Source: Adiantum capillus-veneris
Taxonomy: Eukaryota > Streptophyta > Polypodiopsida > Polypodiales > Pteridaceae
DNA: 64,000 nucleotides
Assembly: GCA_014529385.2 (NCBI GenBank)
Contig: CM043949.1
Location: 144,311,850-144,375,849, forward strand
Direction: 5' to 3'
Of this stretch, positions 32,395-43,004 are shown in pieces. The position numbers and the translations under genes were made by a program. Numbering within the stretch: the first letter of the stretch is position 1; each line of letters starts with the position of its first letter. The notes under the pieces are model-generated. The model saw only the letters and a list, made by a program, of their open reading frames with translations. It made no database searches and was not told where the DNA came from.

Positions 32395-33212
32395 TCTATA
32401 TGGTCCTTTTCTCGCATATTTCAACTTTTTCTTTTCGTTACGCACTCCATACATAAGGACTTTATCACCAACATTGATATCCTTGTTCTTTAGATAATGG
32501 TCAAACCATTTCTTCCTCCTATCTTTCTCCACAAGTGCATTTTGCACAGCTAATTGCCTCTCTTCATCTAGCCTTTTAAGGATATATATCGCTCAACTAA
32601 GGGGTTACCATCCCAACCTTCTTGAGAAGCTACTCGAAGACTAGGAATGACAAACTCCCATGGCATAACCGCTTCTTGGCCATACACCATCTTAAATGGT
32701 GTGCAGTCAATGGAAACTTTGTACGCAGTATGATAAACCCATAGAGCTGATGTAAGCTTTAAATCCCAATCTGTGCAATGAGCTTCCACCATTTTGGTCA
32801 TGATAGAAATTAAGGTCTTGTTGGTGCTCTCAGTTTGGCCATTTGCTTGTGGATAATAAGGTGTGGACTTATGGTGAACTATCATAAAGTTGGTAGTGAG
32901 TTCTTTTATTACTCCATTTATAAAATGAGTACCATTGTCACTCACAATCTCAAAGGGACAACCAAATCTTGTAATAATGTTGTCAAAGAGAAACTTGGCA
33001 ATTGACCTCGCATCAGCTTTACATGTCCACCTGGTTTCCGCCCACTTTGTCACATAGTCAGTGGCAACGATAATATATCGAGATTGAGTGCTACGAGCTG
33101 CCGGACTAATTGGGCCTACAAAGTCCAAACCCCATTTTTCAAATGGTTGAATCACTTTAGCAGGATGTAAGGGCATCCTATCCTTCGTTGTGTGATCTTG
33201 TAACGCTGGCAT
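32395..33212 (-). pseudogene. Gypsy integrase core and C-terminal domain
   Basis: The frame from 33212 down to 32568 has the DDE core: GLDFVGPI with the first Asp, IVSDNGTHF with the second, and QTESTNKTL with the Glu, about 36 residues after the second Asp. WVYHTAYK and FKMVYGQEAVMP follow as in other Gypsy integrases. After a stop at 32568 the reading continues with WFDHYLKNKDINVGDKVLMY...KGPYRV, the SH3-like C-terminal domain, which meets another stop near 32384. The enzyme inserts the cDNA into chromosomes. Catalytic residues are intact but the chain is broken. Confidence 0.85.
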
Positions 33213-33868
33213 TCATCACATCCTTTCACAAAAAGTGCTGCATCCTTGAATAAGGTAGGCTACCAATAGCCTGATTGCAACACCTTTCTAGTTGTTAGTT
33301 CCCCTGAGAAATGTCCTCCAGCTATACCCATGTGGGCTTCTTGCAGTATGTATAAATACTCATACTCACGGGCACAACGTCTAACAATATCATCCTTTCC
33401 TAGCCTGTAGAGATTTCCTGCAATGAGAGAGTAAGGTTCACATTCTTTTAATAGTTTTCGAGCTATGTCTTTACGAAGCTCTGTGGGTGGAAAACCATTA
33501 ACTACAAAGTTCACAATCTTCTCACTCCATTCAGGTATGGTTTCGACTAGGATTAGAGAAGTATCGGGTAACTCATCATCGACTCCAGTAGGGGCTTCAC
33601 CATTGGGTATGCGAGACAAATGATCCGCCATGACATGTCTTTTATCAGGTCTCACCACAATGGTAAAATCAAACTCAAGGAGAATTAACAACCATCGTGT
33701 GATTCTTCCCGTGGAACAAGGTATATTTACTAGATACAACAAGTCTTGATGATCAACATAGAACACAAACTTGTTAGCCAGAAGGTAGTAGCGAAATTTC
33801 TTCACTGCATAAATCATACCTAAACCTTCTCGCTCTGTAGTGGTGTAGTTTCTCTCGGTATCATTCAA
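33213..33868 (-). pseudogene. Gypsy RNase H and integrase zinc-binding region
   Basis: The minus-strand frame reads NYTTTEREGLGMIYAVKKFRYYL, the RNase H motif of Gypsy elements, then VRPDKRHVMADHLSRI. It then has the start of the integrase zinc region (EAHMGIAGGHFSGELTTRKVLQ). A stop follows at 33260, and CDECQRYK, the Cys pair of the HHCC site, lies just below it in another reading. RNase H removes template RNA during reverse transcription. Confidence 0.8.
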
Positions 33869-35209
33869 TTGAAGACTTGCAAAGCTAATGGGTTAGTCCA
33901 GTTTATGTTCTCCTAGTTGAGCTAGAGCACACCCAATAGCAAAGTTTGATGCATCAATATGTACATGGAAAATTACATTCCAATCTGGCACTCATAGAAT
34001 AGGAGCGCTAGTCAAGGTCTTTTTCAATGACTAATAAACATGGTCACACTCCGCAGTCCATTGCAACTCAATAAGAAGCTTGTACAAAGGACGAGCTATC
34101 TTGGCAAAGTTTAAAATAAACCATTGGTAATAACCAACATGGCTCATGAACCTTCAACTCCTTTATAGTTTTTAGGTGGTGGCAATTCAGCAATGGCTTT
34201 AATTTTTCTCTCATCTGTGAAAATCCCATTTTTGGACACTATATGTCCTAAAATGACTCCATGTTTAACCTAGAATTGGCATTTGAAAGGGTATAAGGAG
34301 ATGCGATACAATCTACACTTCTCAAACACTTTTCGTAAGCATGATAGATGTTCTTTCTAAGAGGAATAAACACAAAGTTCACCTAAGAAATCTTCACAAA
34401 ACTCCCTCAAATATTCTCTAAAAGCAGTGTTTATTAATCTTTGAAAGGTAGCATGGGGCATTGGTTAAGCCAAAAGCCATAACACGAAATGCGAACACTC
34501 CAAATTTGGTTATAAAGGTTGTTTTAGCTTGGTCCTCCAGCACAATTGTGATTTGATTGTAGCCAGAGTACCCATCTAAAAAACTATAAGCTTCCTTCCC
34601 TGCAACTCTTTCAAGCACATTTTTTGAATATAGCAAGGGGTAATGGTCCCTCCTAGTGGCGGCATTGACCTTCTTGAGATCCACGCACACTCTGAGTTTC
34701 CCATTCTTTTTTGGCATAATCACTATTGGAGACACCCATTCTGAGTGCTCAATAGGGTATATGAATTCGCATTCCATAAGCTTTTCAATCTGTTCTTGAA
34801 TGATTTTTGCATATTTAGGATTCATTGGGTAGGGTCGTTGCTGAACTGGTTTAGCCATGCTATTCATGGAAATTGTGTGTTGCACCGCGGAAGGTGGAAC
34901 ACCTTTCATATCATGATATGTCCATGCAAATATATCCTTGAATTCCTTGAGAATTTCTTTAAGTACACACTCCTCAGTCTCTGTCACATCTTGGGCAATG
35001 AAAACAGGTTTAGACTCTTCTCTTCGGTCTGCTAACTCTATTTCCTTAACTATCGTTGGACCGTCATAGACTCCATTGCTCCCATCGATAGGTTTTCTTT
35101 GAGCCTTTGTATACACAACCTTATGTTCCTCTGTGGTATAGGATTTGAAATGTTCAGGTGCAGGGTGTAAGTTTGTGGGGTCATGTTGTTCTGTGGACTG
35201 TGATTTCAC
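33869..35209 (-). pseudogene. Gypsy reverse transcriptase, catalytic motif lost
   Basis: From 35209 to 34418 the frame shows FAWTYHDMKGVPPSAVQHTI, then CEFIYPIEHSEWVSPIVIMPKKNGKLRVCVDL, SFLDGYSGYNQI and AFGLTNAP, which are the fingers and palm of a plant Gypsy RT. A frameshift near 34440 moves to another frame. The position of the F/YxDD active site reads FLGELCVYS, so the Asp pair is gone. The connection domain (33869-34400) is recognisable only in pieces, such as KHGVILGHIVSKNG. This RT cannot be active. Confidence 0.8.
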
Positions 35210-36042
35210 TTCCGATTCCTTTTGTTGTTGAGCTAACTCTCGATTTTGTTGTCCCCTTATGGTACGGCCAACTTTGGCATCTCTGTAGCCTCTAGTTGTG
35301 CGATGTCAATGGATTGTGGGCTACATCACATAATGCTTTGAAGGTATTCACCCCAGTTATCTACCAACTTTCGATGATCATCACATGCCCCTATGTAATT
35401 AAGCCATTCTCCGGTAGATTTCTTTTCATTTATTCTAGTATGCATTTTCTCGATATCGTCGCCTCTTATATCTCTTACTCTTCTTGTCTAATTTTTTATT
35501 ACAACAGATCTCTAGTGAAGAGTCACTAGATAAATCGCTTCTTGTGTCTTCTGCTCCCTTGGATAGATTGTCATCTGGGGTACCACTGGCCTAAAATGGT
35601 TTGTCCAAACATTTGCACTAAGATTTAACTCAAATTATTCGTCCTCACAGTCAATTTCAATTGATGATTCTGACCCCAAATCTTGTGGGCTATAGTCTTG
35701 TGAGGCGCTACTAGTTCCACTGCCAGTCAAACTTTCATCTTGTAGATCATCAGAAGCTATATGCATTGCTTCTAGCATATTTAAGGGTACGAGTGGTAGC
35801 ATTTCATCCCCCTCATGTGTTACCCAAGTCGTCCCCCTATTTCCCCAAGTGTCTATGGTTGCTGCTAGGTGGACCCAATCCACATTATCTGACTCAGTCA
35901 TCCCAGGTAGTACACCCATATAAGGAGAATCTTCCCCAACATCAATGTTCGCTTTACACATGTAACAATACCGCAATGTGGCTGAGTGAACTGTGGTGTC
36001 AGATCTATGATCAATAATAAACCTGTTTCCTAGAGGATGTGC
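35210..36042 (-). other. Protease-RT linker of the Gypsy polyprotein
   Basis: A 113-codon frame (35635-35976, minus; YCYMCKANIDVG..., acidic C-terminus ESSIEIDCEDE) is flanked by stops. There are no known domains. It corresponds to the poorly conserved region between protease and RT. Confidence 0.5.
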
Positions 36043-36456
36043 TCAACCAGTCACAAGATCTACTCGAATGACAGAATCTTGGAATTGCAAGTAGACATGG
36101 TTTTTAGACCAGTCGTGCACCATTTTTGCTTCCCTCATGAAAGGACGTCCTAAGATCATCTCCGCTGCCATAGTGTGTTTGGAGAAATCCATAACAATGA
36201 AGGTAATTCTTATTTTATGTCCAAAGACCTTGATCTTGAGATCTTCTAGCATCCCAATAGGTTTAACAATAGACCCATTGGCCATCTTCACTACTATGGT
36301 TGTGGTTGCAAGGTGAGGTCTTCCCATAGTTTCCCAACAATTTATAGTCACAATGCTAACCCCAGCACCACCATCAAGGATTCCCTTCACAGTTGATCCC
36401 TTAGTAGTGATTGGTATGGTCGCATTGGATTCATCACCCTCAAAGTATTGTCCCAA
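36043..36456 (-). CDS. Gypsy aspartic protease (retropepsin) segment
   Basis: The minus-strand frame contains KGILDGGAGVSIVTINCWE. ILDGGAGVSI is the retropepsin active-site block in the D-G-G variant that is common in plant Gypsy elements. MILGRPFMREAKMVHDW follows about 70 residues later, the second conserved ILGRPF block. The protease releases the gag and pol products. The segment itself is open, but its connection to gag and RT is broken by stops. Confidence 0.8.
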   Translation of the reverse strand: MGQYFEGDESNATIPITTKGSTVKGILDGGAGVSIVTINCWETMGRPHLATTTIVVKMANGSIVKPIGMLEDLKIKVFGHKIRITFIVMDFSKHTMAAEMILGRPFMREAKMVHDWSKNHVYLQFQDSVIRVDLVTG

Positions 36457-36501
36457 CTTGTTAACAGGTATTTCTATAACAAGGTTCTCATCTAGGTTGG
36501 G

Positions 36502-37150
36502 TTATGGATCTAAGTGTTCCTCCTCTATTGGCATCTCCCCATCTCCATCCATTTGTGCAAATTGTGGTAGCCCAAACTTCAATTCTCCATTGAGGAAGGC
36601 TCGAAGTGCTGAGACTAGCTCAGGGCCTTTATATAGTGTGGACATGATGGTGGTTCTAACTTCTGAAGACATGAAATCCATCAATTTGGCAATGTTTAAT
36701 GGCACCTTTTGGGCTTCAGTCCCATGACGTGGGGAAGATGGGATCTCCATTTCTTCAATAGGATTAGGTAGTCCCTCTGTAAATATTATTTCCATCAAGA
36801 AGTGAGTACGCCCACTTTCCCATGACTTTAAGTCACTTTCTTCTTGGATGACACTAGGTATTGCTAAGGGTCTATGGACTTGGTGAGGTTGTTGTTGCAT
36901 AGGGAACACGGTGTCTATAATCTGGATCTGCCTAGGTGCTGGTTCTAGATCCCTTTGGGTACGTTCTACCAAACTCCTTAAAGTGCTTGAATCGCTCGAT
37001 CTCCTCTCTAGGGTTTGGATAAGTTCCTATCTTCTTCTTGGATCTTGGCCATTGTGGCACATGAAGATCTTCCTTGTTGGTTTCTATCTTAGTGGTCGTG
37101 TTGGTCTCCATGGTTTCACCTGAATCAAAATCCTCTTCAGCGTCGTTCAT
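36502..37150 (-). pseudogene. Gypsy gag-protease linker frames
   Basis: Two overlapping minus-strand frames occur. One (36932-37150) is acidic then basic (NDAEEDFDSGETMETN..., PRSKKKIGTYPNPREEIERF). The other (36502-36972) contains KVPLNIAKLMDFMSSEVRTTI and FLNGELKFGLPQF, a conserved-looking helical stretch ahead of the protease. They are probably one frame split by a shift near 36950. Confidence 0.55.
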
Positions 37151-37173
37151 ATATACGGGGTCGTCATCGGTCC

Positions 37174-38082
37174 CTATGTTGGTCTTTGAATTGGGGTCTG
37201 ACTTCGTTGCTTTTCGCGATCTCTTCCTTCGTGTTTTCTTTTTTTCTGAGATTGGGCAATTGATGCCGTGTCTCTTTCCTCAAGAATATAATTTTTTTTT
37301 TGGAGCATCGATCGTGTGAGAACGTTTATTGGTACCACAGGTGTACTTTGTGATGGCTCCTCGGTAACTTCAATCAAGTTTAATGGCGTGATCTTCGGTG
37401 CATTTGGATTATTTGGACATTGGGCAATCATGCCACATCGATTACACATGAGTATCGGCATTGTAGACGTGGTCGCTTGATTGGTTTGCATTAGTGTGGC
37501 ATTATTTTGTAGCCTAATAGGACACTCGGCTACACGATGTGGACCTCCACACTCATAGCATTGAAGAGGTGGTCTCTTGGCAGTGTAATTGATACCTCTT
37601 GCCACAAGAACAGCTAATTGATATACAAGTTCTACTTGTCCCCAGTAGTCCTCCATGTAGTATTGTGGACTTTCTTCAAGCACATCCATCCCATAGGAAA
37701 TATTAGGGTCCATATCTTCCTCACAGCCTTCCAAACAAGCAATAGATGACTCATAACCCACTTGATTCACTGAAGTGACTCTCGGATGTGGTGGTTGTGG
37801 TCCTAGCACTGGAGGTGGTAAGGGTGTTGTTTGAATAACATTTTGGGCCCTAAGGACCATGTGTTGTGTTGTTTGTTCAAGAGGTGGGGCCGGCATCAAT
37901 GCAGGCACTCGAGGTGTGTCTGTCCATGCTAAGGTTGGTCTATTGTCCATCGCGCACTTAAATACTATGCAATCCTTAGCTTGATGACCATACCTTCCAC
38001 AAGAATTGCAATTCCCATTGAATTTTACTCTAAAAGTAGGGCATTCACTGGTACTATGCAGTCCATAGCATACTGAGCACCA
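37174..38082 (-). pseudogene. Gypsy gag C-terminal region with zinc knuckles
   Basis: Immediately after the TAA that ends the capsid frame (38083), the reading continues with CSVCYGLHSTSEC and CNSCGRYGHQAKDC. The second is a canonical CCHC knuckle (C-x2-C-x4-H-x4-C). A third, CYECGGPHRVAEC, lies near 37550, and a Cys pair, CNRCGMIAQC, near 37440. Several knuckles in one gag is unusual. The proline-rich start (ALMPAPPLEQ, PLPPPVLGPQPP) separates them. These bind the element RNA during packaging. Confidence 0.75.
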
Positions 38083-39363
38083 TTATTGCTCCCTTCTTGG
38101 ATACATATGATTGTTTTGCGGAGCACGATTGTCTCTAAGACTCTCTTGAATAGCCTTGGTGAGATCTGCTAAAGTCATCTCAGGTATCTTTGGCTCCTTA
38201 TCAATAGGCTCTAGGGTCATTGGTTGATTCCTTGATGCTTGTGAGCTAATAGATTTAGGCTCAACAGACACTCTTTCTCCTTGAATCATTAAATTATCCT
38301 CCAATTGGATCGTATTGGTGGTGACTGCTTCCCAAGTGGTGATACCTCTAATGACTAGGCCATTGTAGATATCCTCATGTCGTAATCCCCTAATGAATCT
38401 ATCAAGCAATTGATTATTATTGAAGCGCTCATTTGGATTACAACGAGAATTCAAATGCTTCAAGCGACTAATAAAGTCTCTCACCGACTCTCCTTCCTCT
38501 CGTTGGGCTTTCTGGAGTTGAGAGGCTACACCCCAAAGCACTCCCTCTCGTATGTATTCTTTCAAGAACAGTCTCCTAAAAGTAGGGTAAATCGTTTTTT
38601 CTTCCACCTTAGAGGTTCTATACCAATCCCCTGCCTTCCCACTTAAGGTTAGGCTTAAAGCATTACTCTTATGCAGGTCATCGTGTTCTCCTAGAGAATC
38701 ACATATTTGTTCAAACACTTCGATATGCTTTCTCACATCCCCATCTCCACTAAAGTTTTGTGTGAGCTTGGCTATTTGTACTGCCTTACTTCTAGACTCT
38801 CTATCAGGTGTGTTACGCATATTCTCAGCAATAGATCGACCAATAGCTTGAGAAAATGTTGCCAAGTCACCTAAGTGAGCAGGCACCGTGGATGAAGGCG
38901 CTCCAGAGACTACATGTGGAGAAGGTATTGGCATTGGGCTTGGCACATAGGAAACCCTTGGGTTCCACGTTTTGTACGATGTTGTGCCATGTGGTGGCCC
39001 AAGGTTCATATATGTTGCCCTAAGCATAGCAGACGTCGGATCTGACATGCTAATGCTAGCCGATATAGTCCCATGGAAATAAGAACTTGGGTGTTGCGGT
39101 TGTGGAGCATAGGTAGTTGAAACAATGGGAGTAGGGGCTATATGAGTACGAGGACCCATGGGTGTATACGATTGGTACACACTTGTAGTTACTGTTGCAG
39201 GCATTGAGCTACCATGTAGCGGTGCATTACTAACAAATGAGGTCCATGGCGTGTTTCTTGGCATGCCCATCATTGGGGTAGGCATGGTAGCCGTGGTGTC
39301 ATCAAGGGAAAGATGAGCTAGATTTGAAAAGGTAAAGCTATCACTTGTGGGCTCAGATTGCAC
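38083..39363 (-). pseudogene. Gypsy gag capsid region
   Basis: This is a 426-codon minus-strand frame. The first 190 residues are rich in Pro, Ser and Thr. Residues about 190-340 are the retrotransposon gag domain: NFSGDGDVRKHIEVFEQI, ALSLTLSGKAGDWYRT, TFRRLFLKEYI, QREEGESVRDFISRLKHL and LLDRFIRGLRHEDIY. A frameshift near 39380 separates it from the upstream gag piece, and a TAA at 38083 separates it from the knuckles. The capsid domain itself is open. Confidence 0.85.
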
Positions 39364-39442
39364 CGAGACCCCTGGCGAAACAACATATATGGGAAATCCA
39401 TCAGACTTACCGAGGGAGTCTCCATTTGCGATAAGGTCGGTT

Positions 39443-39447
39443 GTTTA
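39443..39447. repeat. GTTTA target-site duplication of the nested Copia (left)
   Basis: The five bases before the 5' LTR are repeated exactly at 43000-43004 after the 3' LTR. Confidence 0.95.
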
Positions 39448-39639
39448 TGTTGGGGTATAAAGCCCATTGTGGTCGCCCAGGTAAGTGGGCGGGCCGCCAG
39501 GTATGTACACATATTCTTTTGTTAAAACCTAATAAGAACTCAGTATGCTCTACACATTACAGTAGAGCGAGTTCACCATATCGTCGTACTCTTCTTCTCG
39601 CACTCTCTCTCGCGTCGCACTTCCGCTCGTACTCCTTCA
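39448..39639 (+). repeat. Copia 5' LTR
   Basis: 192 bp, TG..CA ends, CT-rich 3' quarter. It is followed after two bases by the tRNA-Met primer site. Confidence 0.95.
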
Positions 39640-40298
39640 ACTGGTATCAGAGCTCAGATCGAGGCTCGGGGCAGCACTGCAGGAGGCTAGAGTCACCAGC
39701 TCAGATTGGAGTGAAATTCGACAGGTGAAGACACGGCCCAAAATCCTGTTGGAGAACCCGAAGGCCTTGGTGTTCTAAGAATTTCATTCTGAGGTCATCT
39801 CGGCCACCGTTCGGCTTCGACAAAGGTCTGCGCAGGCCATTTTCGACTACGTGGTCTCGGCGGGTGCAGATCCGACTCTGCAAATTTGGGGTTTTTTGGC
39901 CTACGATTGCAGGTGTTGAGGATATCGACACTCCCAGAGTGTTGATTTGTGGTTGTCTACACATCGAAGCACGGCTCACAGTTCTTGGAGGCATGTCACA
40001 TACGACATGGGCGCATCTACACAAAGACTATAGGCGACATCCACTAGTTCATCAGATAGCTTGTGTTTGCTGCTTGATATTCCAGATTTTATCCTGACAT
40101 TGCAGGTACTTCCACATGGGATGTATTGTCAGAGATGATGTATGTCTGTTGAGGGTTTGCTGGCTGTGAGTCACGCAGCAAACAACCGCCGCAGCGGTTA
40201 CAGTATACAGTGGGAAATTTGTGGATGTATGACTTTGTGGGAAGTCTATGTACTGTCAGATTTACTGCAGCCTTTGTTGAGGGTCGAGTGAGGTTTTA
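39640..40298 (+). other. Copia leader; gag/protease region deleted
   Basis: It starts with the primer site TGGTATCAGAGC. The rest has no long frame and no gag, knuckle or DSG protease motif. Short-frame sequence near 39960-40300 joins straight into the integrase core. Confidence 0.7.
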
Positions 40299-41045
40299 TT
40301 GAGCTGGGGGATGACATTTATAGATGATTACACGAGGAAAGTATGGGTTTACTTTCTCAAGCACAAGGATGAAGCGTTTAGTGTTTTCAAAACGTTTGTG
40401 ACACTTGTGGAGAATCATAGTGGCAAGAAGCTTAAATGCTTACGCACTGACAATGGTGGAGAGTATGTTTCAAAGGCCTTTCAGGACTTTTGTGAGTCAA
40501 AAGGTATAAAACGTGAACTTACTGCTCCTTACAATCCTCCTCAAAATGGTGTTGCTGAGAGGATGAATAGGACCATACAAGAGAAGGTCAGAAGTATGTT
40601 GTCTAATGCACAGCTGCCAAATGGGTTTTGGGCTGAAGCTGTATCAATAGCTGTTCATCTTGTAAATAGATCTCCTAGCAAGGTTTTGCAGAAGGATTCA
40701 GTGCCAGAGATGGTATGGTCAGGCAAAACGCCCTCATACAAAAATCTCAGAGTCTTTGGCTGTGAGGCATATACTCACGTTCCAAAGGAATTTAGGAACA
40801 AACTTGAGCCAAAGAGTAGAAAGTGCATCTTTCTAGGCTATGGTAATTCTGGTGAGATGGGGTAGAGACTTTGGGATCCCGAATCCAGAAAGGTTGTCCG
40901 CAGCAATGATGTTCACTTTAATGAATCCAAATATCATTCTAAACCAGAGAGGGTTGAGGAGATTAGAAGAGTTGTCTGCCAAGAAGATGGACCAACACGT
41001 GCAAGATAAAATGTCAGGGCTCAAGAGGAGCAAGGACAGGATAGA
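40299..41045 (+). pseudogene. Copia integrase core and integrase-RT linker
   Basis: The frame opens with FIDDYTRKVWVYF (first catalytic Asp region), LRTDNGGEYVS (second Asp) and NGVAERMNRTI (Glu), so the DDE set is present. HVPKEFRNKLEPKSRKCIFLGY is the classic end of the Copia integrase. A TAG at 40863, where most relatives have Tyr before RLWDP, and a TAA near 41007 interrupt the frame, which otherwise continues in phase into the RT. The zinc-binding N-terminus is missing. Confidence 0.85.
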
Positions 41046-42143
41046 GTGGAACCACAGGTTGTGGCTGAGCCTGAGCCACCTATTGTGCGTAGATCTGAAC
41101 GTGTCACGCGACCTCCTGATAGGTTTGTTCCATCTATGAATTATGTCATGTTGACTGATTGCAATGAGCCTTCATGTTACAAGGAAGCAGTGCAAATGAA
41201 GGACTCCGGGAATTGGCAATTGGCCATGCAGTCAGAGATGACAGCTCTGCATAAAAACCAAACATGGAAGCTATTTAAATTACCACGGGGCAAAAAGTCT
41301 CTACCCTGTAAATGGGTTTATAGGTATAAGATCACCGCTCATGATAGTCAGCCAAAGTACAAAGCACAGCTTGTTTCCAAGGGCTTTAAGCAAGAACAAG
41401 GCATTGACTTTGATGAAGTCTTCTCTCCGGTGGTCAAGATGACTACATTGAGATGCTTTCTTGCATTGGTTGCCATATTAGATTTGGTGTTGCACCAAAT
41501 GGATGTCAAGACAGCGTTCTTGCATGGTGATTTAGATGTGGAAATTTACATGCAGCAGCCAGAAGGGTTTGTTGAGAAAGGCAAGGAAGATTGGGTATGC
41601 CAGTTGTTAAAGAGTCTTTATGGCTTAAAACAATCACCGAGGGCATGGTACCATAAATTCCACAAGTTTATGATTTCTCAAGGCTACAAACGTAGTGAGT
41701 TCGATCACTGTCTATATACAAAGAAGGCTAAGGATGGCAGTTGGCTAATCCTTATTTTGTATGTGGATGACATGTTGATTGCTGGCAAGCACTTGGAAGA
41801 AATTTCAGCTTTGAAGTCAAAGATGGCAAAATCGTTTGACATGAAAGACATGGGTGAGGCAAGTCATATACTTGGTATGCACATTGAGAGAGACAGATCA
41901 AAGAAGTTGATTTGGTTATCTCAAACAGAGTATATTGAGAAGGTTTTGCAACGTTTCAATATGGACAAGGGAAAGGCATTGAGTGTTCCATTGCCACCAT
42001 ATGTGAAACTTAGCAAACAAGATTGTCCTGTGTCTGAGGAAGAACAGGCTGAAATGGATAAGATTCCATATGCGTCTGCAGTGGGTAGTTTGATGTATGC
42101 AATGATTGCTACTCGCCCAGACATTGCATTTGCAGTGGGATAG
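41046..42143 (+). pseudogene. Copia reverse transcriptase
   Basis: This is 365 open codons. CKWVYRYKITAHDSQPKYKA and LVSKGFKQEQGIDFDEVFSPVVK start the RT. DVKTAFLHGDLDVEIYMQQPEGF and QLLKSLYGLKQSPRAWY follow. LILYVDDMLIAG holds the intact YVDD active site. It ends at a TAG created by a one-base loss at about 42140 (IAFAVG, then stop). The RNase H continues in another frame from the next base. Confidence 0.88.
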
Positions 42144-42718
42144 TAAGTCGATACATGTCAAACCCAGGCAAGAAACATTGGGAGGCAGTGAAAGGAATAT
42201 TGAGATACCTGAAAGCTACAAAGAGTATGTGTATATGCTATGGGAGTCAGGAGCTAAGTGTAAAGGGTTTTACAGACTCAGATTATGCAGGTGACTTAGA
42301 CAACCGAAGGTCTACGTCAGGGTATGTCTTTACATTGGCTGGTGGAGCAGTATCATGGCGTTCTAGATTACAATATTGTGTTACTCAGTCTACTACAGAG
42401 GCTGAATATGTTGCAGCATCAGAGGCATGTAAAGGATCAATTTGGCTTAATCGACTAGTAACAGATTTGGGAATCAAAGAAGAGATGCCTGTGTTATATT
42501 GTGATAGTCAAAGTGCTATACAATTGGCTCGCAATCCAGTTTATCACTCAAAGACAAAGCATGTGGATGTGAAGTATCATTTCATCAGGGAAATGCTCGA
42601 GGATAAGAAACTTCAGCTTGTCAAAGTTCACACCACAGAACATCCTGTTGATGTACTTACAAAAGAACTTCCCTCAGAGAGCTTTGCGCATTTTCGCAAG
42701 CAGTTAGGTGTAGGGTAG
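42144..42718 (+). pseudogene. Copia RNase H
   Basis: The frame contains KKHWEAVKGILRYLKATK, GFTDSDYAGDLDNRRSTSGYV, TTEAEYVAASEACK and HVDVKYHFIREM, in the usual Copia RNase H order with the acidic D, E and D residues present. It ends at a TAG 87 bases before the 3' LTR. It is separated from the RT only by the single-base frameshift. Confidence 0.88.
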
Positions 42719-42807
42719 TACATCACTTCTCTACATCTCTTGTATATTAGCTTGTATAGTAGCTTCTCTCACACTTAAAGTACCACATTGGACTTTAAGT
42801 GGGAGGT

Positions 42808-42999
42808 TGTTGGGGTATAAAGCCCAATGTGGTCGCCCAGGTAAGTGGGCGGGCCGCCAGGTATGTACACATATTCTTTTGTTAAAACCTAATATGAACT
42901 CACTATGCTCTACACATTACAGTAGAGCGAGCTCACCATATCGTCATACTCTTCTTCTCGCACTCTCTCTCGCGTCGCACTTCCGCTCGTACTCCTTCA
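42808..42999 (+). repeat. Copia 3' LTR
   Basis: 192 bp, five differences from the 5' LTR, preceded by GGGAGGT. It is followed by the GTTTA duplication at 43000-43004. Confidence 0.95.
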
Positions 43000-43004
43000 G
43001 TTTA

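Larger units (their letters stand above)
39448..42999 (+). mobile_element. Copia retrotransposon nested in the Gypsy gag; gag and protease deleted
   Basis: The 192-bp LTRs (39448-39639 and 42808-42999) run TGTTGGGGTATAAAGCCC...CTCCTTCA and differ at five positions, about 2.6%. TGGTATCAGAGC at 39642-39653 is the initiator tRNA-Met primer site. AAGTGGGAGGT precedes the 3' LTR. The exact duplication GTTTA flanks it. Integrase, RT and RNase H are present. The 660 bp between primer site and integrase are too short for gag, protease and the integrase zinc region, so this copy depends on helpers and carries stops as well. It is the youngest dated insertion in the window. Confidence 0.95.

Noticed and set aside
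39640-40298. A captured host gene in the Copia where gag should be
   Set aside because: No long frame or domain is visible. A leader plus deletion explains it.
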